A DNA stretch of 64,000 nt from an uncultured Porphyromonadaceae bacterium (GTDB taxonomy: Bacteria > Bacteroidota > Bacteroidia > Bacteroidales > Muribaculaceae): the NCBI GenBank assembly GCA_947175425.1, contig CAMWMR010000009.1:16381-80380 (forward strand), in the 5' to 3' direction. The position numbers and the translations under genes were made by a program. The notes under the pieces are model-generated. The model was not told the origin of the DNA and made no database searches. It saw only the letters and a program-made list of their open reading frames with translations. Position 1 is the stretch's first letter. Every line of letters begins with the position of its first letter. Positions 54,745-63,941 of this stretch are shown here, piece after piece.

Positions 54745-56289
54745 TCACACTTTCCGGATCCGCAAAACGGAACCGCATTTTTTTGTTATACAATAAACTA
54801 ACTCGCGGCGACCTCCCGCCGACGGAACTGAAAACAGCGCGAATACGCCCATTATCGAAACCGATATACCGGTGCACACAACAAGTCTGATAACCGGATA
54901 AGCTTCAATCCCTACTAACGAGCAGGCTGCAAAAGCAACACAGGCGGCAACTAACGGAAACGCAACGGCCCGCCGCATAAAAGCCCCTGTCGAGAAACTT
55001 TCGAAAACCCTGCGCAGCAAATACATGTTCACCCCGACAACTGCCAACAGAAAAACCACATGCACAAGCAGTACAACCGGCGGCTCACCCGTAAATTTCA
55101 AAGCAAAAAACATAACGGGAAGCTCAGCAACGTACAATCCACCGTTAACAACAGCAGCCCGGCTCATGCAACCTGCCGTATAAAGCCCCATTTCGCTTGC
55201 ATATGTCAAAGTCTGAGCAAGGCCCGAAACAAGCACAATCCTGCAAAAGTCGCCCGTATAAGCCGGTACATTCCCAAGCCACACCCGCAGCACAAAATCC
55301 ATATTCATATACAACGGCACGGCAAAAGCGGCAAGTATCATAAAACCGTAGCACGCACTGTCGTTCAGCAGGCGCGCCGCACGCTCAAAACTACCCGAAG
55401 CATATTCCTTAACCACTCGCGGACGGAATGCAAGCAAAATGGCATGCACGAGCTGAAGAACTCCCTCGCTTACCTGTGTCGACAACGCCGCAGCAGCATT
55501 AAGCACCGTACCTCCAAAACGGTTAAGAATCACATACATTCCCTGAAATCGCGCCATATTGCATGCACACAAGCCCGCGCTCCAGCCCGAAAAAGCAAGC
55601 ATTTCGCCAAGAACACCCTTTTCGGCACGTGGCAAGGTCCGCGCTCCGGCAAGTACACATCTACAATAAATAGAACGCGTCCCCGCTGCAAGAAATGCCG
55701 CCAAAGCATAAAGACTCGCATAGAGCGGAAGCGAATCGGCAGTGGCAAATAAAAGCGTCACAACTGCTATAACAAGCTTTAAAAGCACATGTACAATCGA
55801 AATCACAGCAAACGCGTCCATTCGCTCATATGCCATTATCGCGCCTGTGCACGGTATTTCAAGCACACTGAACACGGCTGCCACAACAACGGCCTGATAG
55901 GCGAAATTTGCCGCAAACATCCGCTCGGCAGCTATGTCAAGGCAATTATTCACAGCCCAAAGCCCCGCTGTCTCGGCAAGCAGCACAACAACTCCCGCAA
56001 CAGCAACATAAATATACATTGCCGCGGCATAGGTACGCGTAAATGCAGAAACGTCTCTCCGCGCTACAGCAACCGAAAGAAAGCGCATAACAGCCTCGCT
56101 TCCCGCACTGTTGAAGAACGTAAAAAACGACGCGAACCCGGCTACAAGTGCAAATATTCCGTAATCGCGAGTCCCGAGTGCCTCAAGAACTATGCGCGAC
56201 GAGTACAGGGCAATCAACAAGGCGAACACCGTTCGCCCGTAAAGGTAAACGGTGTTGCGTGCAAGTCGGTCACTTTTGCCCTGCTCCAC
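54745..56289 (-). CDS. Polysaccharide flippase (Wzx/MATE-like, oligosaccharide transporter)
   Basis: The 514-residue protein has about 14 membrane spans in the MOP superfamily pattern: NTVYLYGRTVFALLIALYSSRIVLEALGTRDYGIFALVAGF at the start is the classic Wzx N-terminus, with a later second half. It would move lipid-linked repeat units to the periplasmic face. It lies 13 nt after the Wzc-like gene. Assignment to Wzx is from the N-terminal pattern and the operon. Confidence 0.82.
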   Translation of the reverse strand: MEQGKSDRLARNTVYLYGRTVFALLIALYSSRIVLEALGTRDYGIFALVAGFASFFTFFNSAGSEAVMRFLSVAVARRDVSAFTRTYAAAMYIYVAVAGVVVLLAETAGLWAVNNCLDIAAERMFAANFAYQAVVVAAVFSVLEIPCTGAIMAYERMDAFAVISIVHVLLKLVIAVVTLLFATADSLPLYASLYALAAFLAAGTRSIYCRCVLAGARTLPRAEKGVLGEMLAFSGWSAGLCACNMARFQGMYVILNRFGGTVLNAAAALSTQVSEGVLQLVHAILLAFRPRVVKEYASGSFERAARLLNDSACYGFMILAAFAVPLYMNMDFVLRVWLGNVPAYTGDFCRIVLVSGLAQTLTYASEMGLYTAGCMSRAAVVNGGLYVAELPVMFFALKFTGEPPVVLLVHVVFLLAVVGVNMYLLRRVFESFSTGAFMRRAVAFPLVAACVAFAACSLVGIEAYPVIRLVVCTGISVSIMGVFALFSVPSAGGRRELVYCITKKCGSVLRIRKV

Positions 56290-56302
56290 GAGGACAGGCA
56301 GC

Positions 56303-58594
56303 TCAGCTGCGGGATTTCTTGTGGCCGTAGCCGTACGTCTTCTTGGCTGCTGTTCCGTTGATAACCAACGACAGCTTCTTGAGGCGCTGTTGGTTATAGA
56401 TGTCGTTTACAAGCTCAAGGTCGTTAAGCGACGTATAGTTTGCCCTGCAAACATAAATTGCGGCATCAGCAAGGCGGTCAAGAGTAAAGGTATCGCTCAC
56501 AAGACCAATCGGCGCAGTATCTACAATAACATAGTCGTAACGGGAGCGAAGCTCTTTGAAAAGTTCATCTACCTTGGGCGAAATCAGCAGTTCGGCAGGA
56601 TTGGGAGGTACAGGGCCGGCAGCAATAACATCCATGCCTTCAATGCCCGACATAGGCTCGATTATCTGATCCAGACTGACGGCCGACGACGACAGATATT
56701 GCGTAAGACCGAAACGCGGATGCATTCCAAGATACTCGGCAAGACGAGGATTACGGATATCCATACCAACCAGAACCACTCGTTTGCCAAGCAGGCACAG
56801 CGACGCCGCAAGATTGATGGAGATAAACGATTTGCCCTCTCCCGACGACGACGATGTCAGCAGAACAACCTTGTCTTTCGGATCATTCAGCACGAACAAC
56901 AGGTTCGAGCGCATCAGTCGGAAAAGCTCCGCTGAAGCATCTGTTGCATCCGAACTCACAACAAGTTGACGACCCGACGAATCCACACACATTTCACCGA
57001 TAATGGGAACATCGGTTATACGTTCAACATCCTGACGGGTCTCAAAACGGTTATGGAAGAGCTTGCGGATATACAGCGAGAACGGAGGTATTATAAGACC
57101 GAGGAAGAATCCTATCAGCAAAATAGCCTTTTTACCCATTCCAAGAGGCTCCGATAGCGTATAAGCCCTGTCTATAATCTGACCCTTCGGAACGGCATTT
57201 GCAAGAATCATGGCATTTTCCTCGCGACGCTGCAGCAGATACATATACAATGTCGACTTAATCGTACGCTGACGGTTAAGATTGACAAGGTCGCGTTCTG
57301 TCTCGGGAATCTTGTTTAGACTGCCCTCTGTGCTTGCAAGTTCGCGCCGCAAATCGCTCACGGCAATCTGCTGCTTCTGCAACGCACTCTCAATACCGCT
57401 GTTGATATTGTCGCGCATCAAATCTATCTGTTCCGAGAGTTGCTGAAGGGCAAGGTTATCGGGCAACGCACTCTTCTGTAGCTTAACCCTGCTCAACGCC
57501 AAAGTATTAAAGCTCTCTATAGATTTTTGCAAGCCCTCATTGTCAACAACCATCGGAATAAGAGCATATGCGTTGGCAGGGTCGTTTATAAAACGGCGCG
57601 TCAGTTCTATGATTTCGGCCTGTGTCTGAGCCTCTATCAATTTCTGCTCTATAAGTCCTTTTTTCTCGGTATCATATTTCGCCGCCGAAACAACATCAAA
57701 AATCCCCTTGGCCTGTTTGTAATTCAGCACATCCAATTCCGCTGCGTCAAGATCCTTCGAAATCAACGCCAGACGGTCGTCAAGAAACTGCTGCGTAAGT
57801 GTCGCCTGATTGTTTTTCTCAACAATACCGCGGGCATTGTACTGAGCCAGAACTTCGTCAAGCACTGCTTTGCCGAAATCGGAATTAGTAGTGTTTATGC
57901 CAAGTGTTATTACATTGCTTCGCTTCGAGGCTATTTCAGTGTGGATAATCTGATCAAGGTCCTCGGCTGCCGCATCGTATCCTCGTACAATCGCATTCAC
58001 TGTCAAATCTTCGCCCGATACAAAATCGGAAGTCGTGGCAACAGTAAATTTGCCCACAGGAGTGGTAAGCACACACGGAAGAGTCAAATCCCGCTCTTCA
58101 AGAACAGTACGCTTCAGCATTTTAACCTTTACCGAAGTCTTCCCGTTTTCCTTTACTTTTATTTTGAAGCCCAATGACAGCGACAGCGTGTCGAGCATCG
58201 ACGCATTCTCAGGCATAATCTTCAACGGAACATTTGGATATGTGAGAACATTCTTCAAAAAGCCCTCGTGTACATAGTACTCCGTGTTGATTCCAAGGTT
58301 ACGCACTACATCGCGATAAAGCGAGTGCGACGATACTATGAATATTTCATCGTCAACCGACGCATCGCTACCGAACAACGAACTGAAATCGCCAAGTTTC
58401 GACTGCAACGGATCGTTCTCTGTCGTTATCAACAAATTGGCGCGAACGGCATACTCCGGCTGCTTTATCCGTGTGTATACAAATGCAAGTGCACAGCACA
58501 CAATCACAGAAATTACAAACAGATACCACTTCGATGTATACTGTCGCAAAAGTGCTCGAAAATCTATAAAATCGCTTGTAGTCTTTTTTGCCAT
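56303..58594 (-). CDS. Wzc-type tyrosine autokinase/chain-length protein
   Basis: The 763-residue protein has a Wzz domain between two membrane helices (about 30-50 and 505-525) with a long periplasmic coiled coil, then a cytoplasmic BY-kinase: Walker A SSSGEGKS (582-589), Walker A' VGMDIRNPRL (609-618) and Walker B IVDTAPIG. The C-terminal tail has only two tyrosines (754 and 756, TYGYG), so the Tyr cluster is minimal. It controls capsule or exopolysaccharide chain length and export with the Wza-like lipoprotein. Operon position second. Confidence 0.9.
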   Translation of the reverse strand: MAKKTTSDFIDFRALLRQYTSKWYLFVISVIVCCALAFVYTRIKQPEYAVRANLLITTENDPLQSKLGDFSSLFGSDASVDDEIFIVSSHSLYRDVVRNLGINTEYYVHEGFLKNVLTYPNVPLKIMPENASMLDTLSLSLGFKIKVKENGKTSVKVKMLKRTVLEERDLTLPCVLTTPVGKFTVATTSDFVSGEDLTVNAIVRGYDAAAEDLDQIIHTEIASKRSNVITLGINTTNSDFGKAVLDEVLAQYNARGIVEKNNQATLTQQFLDDRLALISKDLDAAELDVLNYKQAKGIFDVVSAAKYDTEKKGLIEQKLIEAQTQAEIIELTRRFINDPANAYALIPMVVDNEGLQKSIESFNTLALSRVKLQKSALPDNLALQQLSEQIDLMRDNINSGIESALQKQQIAVSDLRRELASTEGSLNKIPETERDLVNLNRQRTIKSTLYMYLLQRREENAMILANAVPKGQIIDRAYTLSEPLGMGKKAILLIGFFLGLIIPPFSLYIRKLFHNRFETRQDVERITDVPIIGEMCVDSSGRQLVVSSDATDASAELFRLMRSNLLFVLNDPKDKVVLLTSSSSGEGKSFISINLAASLCLLGKRVVLVGMDIRNPRLAEYLGMHPRFGLTQYLSSSAVSLDQIIEPMSGIEGMDVIAAGPVPPNPAELLISPKVDELFKELRSRYDYVIVDTAPIGLVSDTFTLDRLADAAIYVCRANYTSLNDLELVNDIYNQQRLKKLSLVINGTAAKKTYGYGHKKSRS

Positions 58595-58608
58595 AATAGC
58601 TTAGCGTA

Positions 58609-59415
58609 TTATTTTACGGTTAAGGCAATAACGAGTGAAGCGATTACCGAAGCCGCACTCACAATCGTAGAGGTTACCGACAATTTATATGCATTGTTCT
58701 GGTTATATTTTGAGTTCGCCTGTCGAACTTTGTTAGGCGAAACATAAACATAATCGTTCTGCTGCAGGTAGTAGTAAGGCGATGTCAGAACGTCCGCCGA
58801 ATTAAGATTAAGCCGCGCATATGTCCGTTCCCCGTTTTCCTCGCGGATTACAAGCACATTCGAGCGCTCGCCGTACTCGGTAAGGTCGCCGGCGGCAGCA
58901 AGTGCCTCGGTCAGCGTAATGCGTTGGCCGTTAACTTTCAGATTCATCGGTGTTTTAACCTCGCCTGCAACTATTACATGAAAGTTAAGCATCGAAACAT
59001 TTACTATCGGATCCTCAACATATCGCGAAATCTTTTGAGTAAGCTCATCCTTAAGCTGCTCGACTGTCATCCCGGCTACATGAAGATCGCCCAATACCGG
59101 AAAACTGATGTCCCCTTTGGAATCAACAACATAGGTTTGGGTTCGCGGTGTCGACGCAATAGTCATTACATCGCTCGAGGCAGGATTGGCAAAAGGAAGG
59201 TTGAATTGGGTGGTAGCCGTAACATCGGTGGAACTTATCGATATAAAAAGCTCATCGGCAGGCTGTATTTCCGGAAGATAATTAAGCTTCGGAAGTTCTC
59301 CCGATATTTGATCAAGTTCCGTAAAATACGGCAATACGGTTTTCGACGTCGAGCACGATGCCAGCGAAATGGCAACAAGCCCCGCGGCTAATATTGTTTT
59401 TATATTCATCTGCAA
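58609..59415 (-). CDS. Polysaccharide export lipoprotein (Wza-like)
   Basis: The 268-residue lipoprotein (lipobox LASC, Cys21) has the Poly_export and SLBB layout: QPADELFISISS, FPVLGDLHVAGMTVEQLKDELTQKI, VNVSMLNFHVIVAGEVKTPM, NDYVYVSPNK and a C-terminal hydrophobic helix (TIVSAASVIASLVIAL) for the outer membrane. ATG 59409 (M3) is an alternative start. A promoter is read at 59509-59540, leaving a leader of about 90 nt, as is common before Bacteroides capsule operons. It leads the operon wza-wzc-wzx-wzy-like. Confidence 0.9.
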   Translation of the reverse strand: MQMNIKTILAAGLVAISLASCSTSKTVLPYFTELDQISGELPKLNYLPEIQPADELFISISSTDVTATTQFNLPFANPASSDVMTIASTPRTQTYVVDSKGDISFPVLGDLHVAGMTVEQLKDELTQKISRYVEDPIVNVSMLNFHVIVAGEVKTPMNLKVNGQRITLTEALAAAGDLTEYGERSNVLVIREENGERTYARLNLNSADVLTSPYYYLQQNDYVYVSPNKVRQANSKYNQNNAYKLSVTSTIVSAASVIASLVIALTVK

Positions 59416-59508
59416 GAATGTTCGTGTTATAACAATAGCATAACGAAACGTGTGTCAAAATATTATTCGTTTCACCTTAAATATTGATACATTTGGCAAA
59501 AACAAATG

Positions 59509-59540
59509 CAAAGATACAAATAAATTTGTGTATTGCCACA
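59509..59540 (-). promoter_or_regulatory. Possible promoter of export operon
   Basis: On the minus strand TATCTTTG (59516-59509) matches TAnnTTTG, with a weak TGTG at 59540-59537, 20 nt upstream. Confidence 0.45.
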
Positions 59541-59564
59541 CCGCACTGCCGAAATCGGCCTCTC

Positions 59565-59604
59565 TAAAAAATTACCCCGCTTCCGGTTTGCGGAAACGGG
59601 GTAA
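59565..59604 (-). terminator. Terminator of CTD-protein pair
   Basis: TTACCCCG-TTCCG and CGGAA-CGGGGTAA arms (59572-59604) form a strong stem with a 5-nt loop; on the minus strand a T-run (59571-59565) follows. It lies 22 nt after the second CTD gene stop. Confidence 0.85.
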
Positions 59605-59625
59605 AATAATTTTATAGTGCAGCGA

Positions 59626-60759
59626 TTATTTCACATAAATCTTCTGTACATTCTTGCCCTGACGACGGATATAAAGACCGTTTTCGGGATTTGCTACGCG
59701 TACACCCTGAAGATTGAAGAACTCTACAGGTGCATTCTCATCCGATACGCCTACCGAGCTTACAGAGGCATTGAACGGATCGAAAGGCACAATCAGATTC
59801 GGAGCTGCATAAATATCGTTCGCAGTGAGAGGCTCTTTACCCTCTTCGTTAAGAATACCAACGAGACCGCCCGAGAACTGCCAGTCGCCGTTATCCTGAC
59901 GCTGACCCTGGAATCCTACTGTCGTGCTCGAAGCCTGGCCCCAGGTGGTGTCAAAATCCCACAGATAGTACATAACACCATTTTCGGTGGCCATTACCTG
60001 ATTTGTCACATATGCAACGCTGTATTCGGCATCCGTAACAAACATAACCGGATTAAGGAAACCGCGGCCAAGGAAGTTGTCAACATAGAACGCGGTAGGC
60101 TCGCTGCTGTCGCGGTAAACATTGATAGGAACATACTTCGGATCGGAATACTCGCCGGCCGAGGCATTCAGCTGGCGGTAGGCCATAATAGAGTTGGTGT
60201 AGTAGGCATATACCAGATAAATCTGCGCATAAATGCTCTTCAAGGGATCCTCCGGAACGGCAAGACGGATAGCAGAATCAATGTACTGGCCGTCGCTGCG
60301 ATACTCGTAGTAAAGCGTTTTCGAAGGTGCGTCGTAGTGCAAAACCACAGGTTTCTGCGATTTGGTTACCCAGTCATATTCGTACATCGTAACCCTCGAA
60401 CCGTCGGGAGTTACGCATTCCTGACCAATAGGGAAAGTTACCGTTTCGTTAAACGCGTCATAGGTGCCGGTAAACGAAACGCCCTCGTAAATAAAGTCGT
60501 TGATAATAACTTGATTATCCAGAACGCTTACAGTCATCATTCCGGCATTTTCTTCTACAATACCGGAAGTCCCCAGTTTGGCGATTTCAACCATATAGGT
60601 TCCGTCAAGGTCGGTGGCTGTCGCTGCATACGACGGAGCGGCGGCGGCAAACGCAGGCTGTGCGGGAGCAAGTATCCGCTCCGACGAAATATTTACTGTT
60701 TCCAACGCCGATGCCGATACTGCAAAGGCAGCAAGAGCAAGTGTGATGAGTTTTTTCAT
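59626..60759 (-). CDS. Secreted protein with type IX-like C-terminal domain, second paralogue
   Basis: The 377-residue protein has a signal peptide (MKKLITLALAAFAVSASA), a beta-rich body in two halves and a final block ENAPVEFFNLQGVRV, then NPENGLYIRRQGKNVQKIYVK, which looks like a type IX secretion sorting/anchoring domain. The neighbour at 60777 shares this block and the general plan, so they are paralogues. It starts 17 nt after that gene. No enzyme motif was recognised; a surface-attached or ligand-binding role is inference. Confidence 0.72.
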   Translation of the reverse strand: MKKLITLALAAFAVSASALETVNISSERILAPAQPAFAAAAPSYAATATDLDGTYMVEIAKLGTSGIVEENAGMMTVSVLDNQVIINDFIYEGVSFTGTYDAFNETVTFPIGQECVTPDGSRVTMYEYDWVTKSQKPVVLHYDAPSKTLYYEYRSDGQYIDSAIRLAVPEDPLKSIYAQIYLVYAYYTNSIMAYRQLNASAGEYSDPKYVPINVYRDSSEPTAFYVDNFLGRGFLNPVMFVTDAEYSVAYVTNQVMATENGVMYYLWDFDTTWGQASSTTVGFQGQRQDNGDWQFSGGLVGILNEEGKEPLTANDIYAAPNLIVPFDPFNASVSSVGVSDENAPVEFFNLQGVRVANPENGLYIRRQGKNVQKIYVK

Positions 60760-60776
60760 TTTGTATTACGAGAGAA

Positions 60777-61982
60777 TTATTTTACTATTACTTTGCTTGT
60801 TTTGCTGCCCTGACGACGGATATACATGCCGTTTTCGGGATTCTGTACGCGAACACCCTGAAGGTTATAGTATTCAACGGGGGCATTTTCATCCTGCACC
60901 TCAACAACACCAACTCCCGATTCTGCATAGATATCAAAAGGTATCAGAATATTTATGCTGTATACATACCAGCCCGAGTTTTGATCTGCTGTGGCTATCG
61001 CTATATAAGGAAGTGTAACAACATAACCTTCCTGTTCCCCGGCGCTGTTTAGATTCATCTCAATAGTAAAAATGGCATTGCGATCAATCAAAGCTCCGTT
61101 AGTGGGAGCTACGCGCCATATATAATAATCCGAGCCGTTGACATTTGCGTAAACCTGATTCAAGGCTGTGGCGGTTTTTGCAGTCTTGTCAACGGTGAAG
61201 CTGATGGGATCATTAAAACCGTTGCCGCAGAAGTTATATACTTTCAGGATATTTCCGTCCTTCTCGGCATAGACAAGGTCGGTATACTGCTGTAACTGGT
61301 TGTTATTATTAGCCTCCTGGCTTGTCATGTACGTGTTGCATTTGTAGGCGTAAAGGGCTATGCAGGTAATCCAGTATTCGCCTACTGCCTGGCTCGCTTC
61401 GCTCATTATAAGCTGGTTGTCGGGCTGGAAAGAGCCGGTCGACTCATAGCACAGCATATTCTTTTCTGCATCTACATGAAAAACGATGTCTTTTGCCGAT
61501 TCGGTATTCCAGTCAAAATCGTACATGGTCAAATCCACGCTTTTACCGGAAACCGTTGCTGTTACGGTCTGGCCCGCGGGAATGGTAAGGGTCTGCGCTG
61601 CCGCATCGAAAACACCTTCAAAATAGGCGCCGTCATAAAAGAAGGGACCAACTTCCACTGTGTTGCCTTCTTTTACAACACATGTAATATCTCCGAAATA
61701 ACGAGAATTTAGAAGCTGTGTTTCATCTTCGGTTACGGCGTGTCCAAGACCCCAGAGCTCGTAAACAGACTGAATATCTTCTACGTCTTTAGGCACAGGC
61801 ATTTTAAAGGAAGGTGCGGCAAACGAAGGTGCGGCGCCAAGTTCCGCACGTTCAAGCGGCTGAGCCTCTACGGCTCCGAATTGTACCTTTGCCTTGTGAG
61901 GGGCAACATTTGCGGGCGTAAACGCAGATGCACCAAAGGCTACTGCAGCCGCTGCAAGAATGAATGAGTAAAATTTTTTCAT
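60777..61982 (-). CDS. Secreted protein with type IX-like C-terminal domain, first paralogue
   Basis: The 401-residue protein has a signal peptide (MKKFYSFILAAAAVAFGASA), a Pro/Ala-rich segment with repeated SFAAPSF (about 50-62), a beta-rich region containing DFDWNTESAKDIVFHVD (about 155-175), matching VTKSQKPVVLHYD in the paralogue, and the C-terminal block ENAPVEYYNLQGVRV, then NPENGMYIRRQG. It is first in a two-gene operon from the promoter at 62088-62119. Function unknown. Confidence 0.72.
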   Translation of the reverse strand: MKKFYSFILAAAAVAFGASAFTPANVAPHKAKVQFGAVEAQPLERAELGAAPSFAAPSFKMPVPKDVEDIQSVYELWGLGHAVTEDETQLLNSRYFGDITCVVKEGNTVEVGPFFYDGAYFEGVFDAAAQTLTIPAGQTVTATVSGKSVDLTMYDFDWNTESAKDIVFHVDAEKNMLCYESTGSFQPDNQLIMSEASQAVGEYWITCIALYAYKCNTYMTSQEANNNNQLQQYTDLVYAEKDGNILKVYNFCGNGFNDPISFTVDKTAKTATALNQVYANVNGSDYYIWRVAPTNGALIDRNAIFTIEMNLNSAGEQEGYVVTLPYIAIATADQNSGWYVYSINILIPFDIYAESGVGVVEVQDENAPVEYYNLQGVRVQNPENGMYIRRQGSKTSKVIVK

Positions 61983-62061
61983 TAAAATATATTGAAAGGA
62001 TTATGATTTCAATTTATCGATTTTCTGTGTGAATGGAAATCCTGCATAATGTTCGATAATA

Positions 62062-62075
62062 ACGGAAATTTCCGT
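62062..62075. promoter_or_regulatory. 14-bp perfect palindrome near a transcription start
   Basis: ACGGAAATTTCCGT at 62062-62075 is its own reverse complement. It lies about 6 nt downstream of the expected transcription start (near 62081) of the minus-strand CTD gene pair, a usual operator position. The regulator is unknown. Confidence 0.5.
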
Positions 62076-62087
62076 ACTTTCGACACG

Positions 62088-62119
62088 CAAAGTTATACAC
62101 TCTTTTGCAAAGTGCCAAA
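62088..62119 (-). promoter_or_regulatory. Promoter of CTD-protein pair
   Basis: On the minus strand TTTG (62119-62116), 20 nt, TAACTTTG (62095-62088), full consensus. Leader of about 98 nt. Confidence 0.7.
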
Positions 62120-62227
62120 TATTTTAGCCTATATGAGTACTCAAAACGTGTTTTTTGCACTATTCACCCATTTTTTAACATTTAAACTGTAACATTTGTC
62201 GAAATCGTGTGTCTAATCGGTGTAAGT

Positions 62228-62722
62228 ATGAATCACAAGGATTTCGAAATACTCGCTGCTAATCTGCGTCCGCGTCTGCTCCGTACTGCCCGACTCATTA
62301 CCGGCAACTCCACGGAAGCCGAAGATGTCGTGCAGGATACCCTCCTTAAGCTCTGGACTATACGAACCGGCCTTGATGAGTGCCGCTCCGTCGAAGCCTT
62401 GGCTACGGTTATTACTCGCAGGCTCGCCCTTAATGTCCTCCGTAGAAACAAACCGGGTACTTCCGTCGATATTACCGACGATCTCCTCACTCTCCCTTCG
62501 GCCGAAGAAGAACTTATAAACAGGCAGGAAACAGGCCGGGTCGACATGATTATGGCAGCTCTGCCCGAAGCCGCTCAGACTTTGCTCCGTCTGCGCCATA
62601 TCGAAGGTTACGACAACGCTTCTATTGCGGCAATACTCGGTTGCTCCGAAGGGGCTGTTCGCACTGCCCTCTCAAGAGCTCGACAACGGGTAGCCAAAAT
62701 TTTCAACATAAACAGTCTGTAA
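62228..62722 (+). CDS. ECF-type RNA polymerase sigma factor
   Basis: From ATG 62228 the 164 residues have sigma region 2 (LRPRLLRTARLITGNSTEAEDVVQDTLLKLW) and region 4 (LPEAAQTLLRLRHIEGYDNASIAAILGCSEGAVRTALSRARQ), separated by a short linker, the ECF layout. The ATG follows an AT-rich region with no clear consensus box. An upstream in-frame start at 62207 would add 7 residues. The next gene encodes a single-span membrane protein and is probably its anti-sigma factor. Targets are not known. Confidence 0.9.
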   Translation: MNHKDFEILAANLRPRLLRTARLITGNSTEAEDVVQDTLLKLWTIRTGLDECRSVEALATVITRRLALNVLRRNKPGTSVDITDDLLTLPSAEEELINRQETGRVDMIMAALPEAAQTLLRLRHIEGYDNASIAAILGCSEGAVRTALSRARQRVAKIFNINSL

Positions 62723-62754
62723 CGATTTTTCTCTCCAAACTAATCAATATATCA

Positions 62755-63333
62755 ATGATCAACAAAAACGGAATAATAACCGACAGCGATACTGCAATGG
62801 CTCTGATTAAAGCCTTCTTGGACGGCGATACATCCCCCGTGCAGGAACAGGCTATATACGCTTTTTTCGCTGCTAATTCCCCCGGCTCGCTCAAGGACGA
62901 TCTTGAACAATACCGTCCCATGTTCGCTTGGTATGCAGCTTTGAACGTGCCCGCTCCGGCTAAGCGTAAAAAAAAGCTCTTCAGCAAAATTGCTGTGGCG
63001 GCCGTATGCACTTTCGCCGTGGCAACCATTGCCTTCTCTACAATCGGTAACCACGCCGAGGAAAACGAACTATACGCACAGTATAAAGGAAGCTACATAA
63101 TTCGCAACGGCAAACGGATTACCGACATTAAGGAAATATACCAAATCGTAACCGACGCCGAACGTAGAGCCGACAGCTTGACAAATCTTTATCCCGACGA
63201 CATCGAAATTATAGACAACATAAACCGACAGTTGGCTAACGATGCCCTCTCCGGAATAAGCGACCGCGCTCTCGCTGCTCAGATTTTAGCCGATATTACC
63301 GACTCCGATATTCACTCTCATCACATTCATTAA
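62755..63333 (+). CDS. Probable membrane anti-sigma factor
   Basis: From ATG 62755 the product has 192 residues: a cytoplasmic N-domain of about 75 residues (MALIKAFLDGDTSPVQEQAIYAFF), one membrane span at about 82-98 (IAVAAVCTFAVATIAFS), and a periplasmic part of about 95 residues with helical ERRADSLTNLYPDD and a His-rich end (DIHSHHIH). This topology and the position 32 nt after the sigma gene suggest an anti-sigma factor, though no zinc-binding HxxxCxxC motif is present. Alternative: unrelated membrane protein. Confidence 0.65.
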   Translation: MINKNGIITDSDTAMALIKAFLDGDTSPVQEQAIYAFFAANSPGSLKDDLEQYRPMFAWYAALNVPAPAKRKKKLFSKIAVAAVCTFAVATIAFSTIGNHAEENELYAQYKGSYIIRNGKRITDIKEIYQIVTDAERRADSLTNLYPDDIEIIDNINRQLANDALSGISDRALAAQILADITDSDIHSHHIH

Positions 63334-63338
63334 TCTGT

Positions 63339-63941
63339 ATGTATATGAAAACCGCACATAAATCGCTTTTGCTCGCATTCTTTGCTCTGCTCGCATTCTC
63401 AGCTGCCGCTCAGGACCGAATCGACCGTGCCATAAACTCACTCGAAAAGAAAGATAACGTCCAGACAACATACACCGAGCACCGTACCCAAAAGGACCAC
63501 AAACTCTACCGGACATCACTCATTCTCACTTTCTCCAACCCGCAGTACTTCAAAACGCTCGAAGAGGCTTTCGAAGCCGAACGTCGAAACACAGTACGCG
63601 CCGTAAAAAACAACAACACTTTCAACTACCGGTTCAAGGACCGCAATGGCGAAAGCACCTACATCCTCAACGCTGTCGACGGGTGCTACACTCTTGTAAA
63701 ATCCTGGAACAACGGAAAAGACGACTGGGACGACGAAGCACGTACAACCGTACTTGTTAACGGAACGCAAGTGTTCTACAGCAACAACCAAAACACATTG
63801 GAAAGCGATATCAACCAACGAATTGCCGATATTGAACAACGTGTCGAAAAAAGCACTCGTACCATTCGCAAAAAAATCCGCTCACAAACTGCGCAATCCT
63901 CGCACTCCTCGCAATCACAATCTTATGCCGTAAGCTTTTAA
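63339..63941 (+). CDS. DUF5024-like exported protein
   Basis: The 200-residue protein has a signal peptide (LLLAFFALLAFSAAAQ), a body starting DRIDRAINSLEKKDNVQTTYTEHRT with YRFKDRNGESTYILNAV, resembling DUF5024 proteins that occur beside ECF sigma factors in Bacteroides, and a helical Arg/Ser/Gln-rich tail (about 150-200). Start ATG 63339 or 63345. It lies 5 nt after the anti-sigma-like gene, so the three form an operon; a sensory or regulon role is inference. It overlaps the convergent gene at the window end by 4 nt. Confidence 0.65.
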   Translation: MYMKTAHKSLLLAFFALLAFSAAAQDRIDRAINSLEKKDNVQTTYTEHRTQKDHKLYRTSLILTFSNPQYFKTLEEAFEAERRNTVRAVKNNNTFNYRFKDRNGESTYILNAVDGCYTLVKSWNNGKDDWDDEARTTVLVNGTQVFYSNNQNTLESDINQRIADIEQRVEKSTRTIRKKIRSQTAQSSHSSQSQSYAVSF

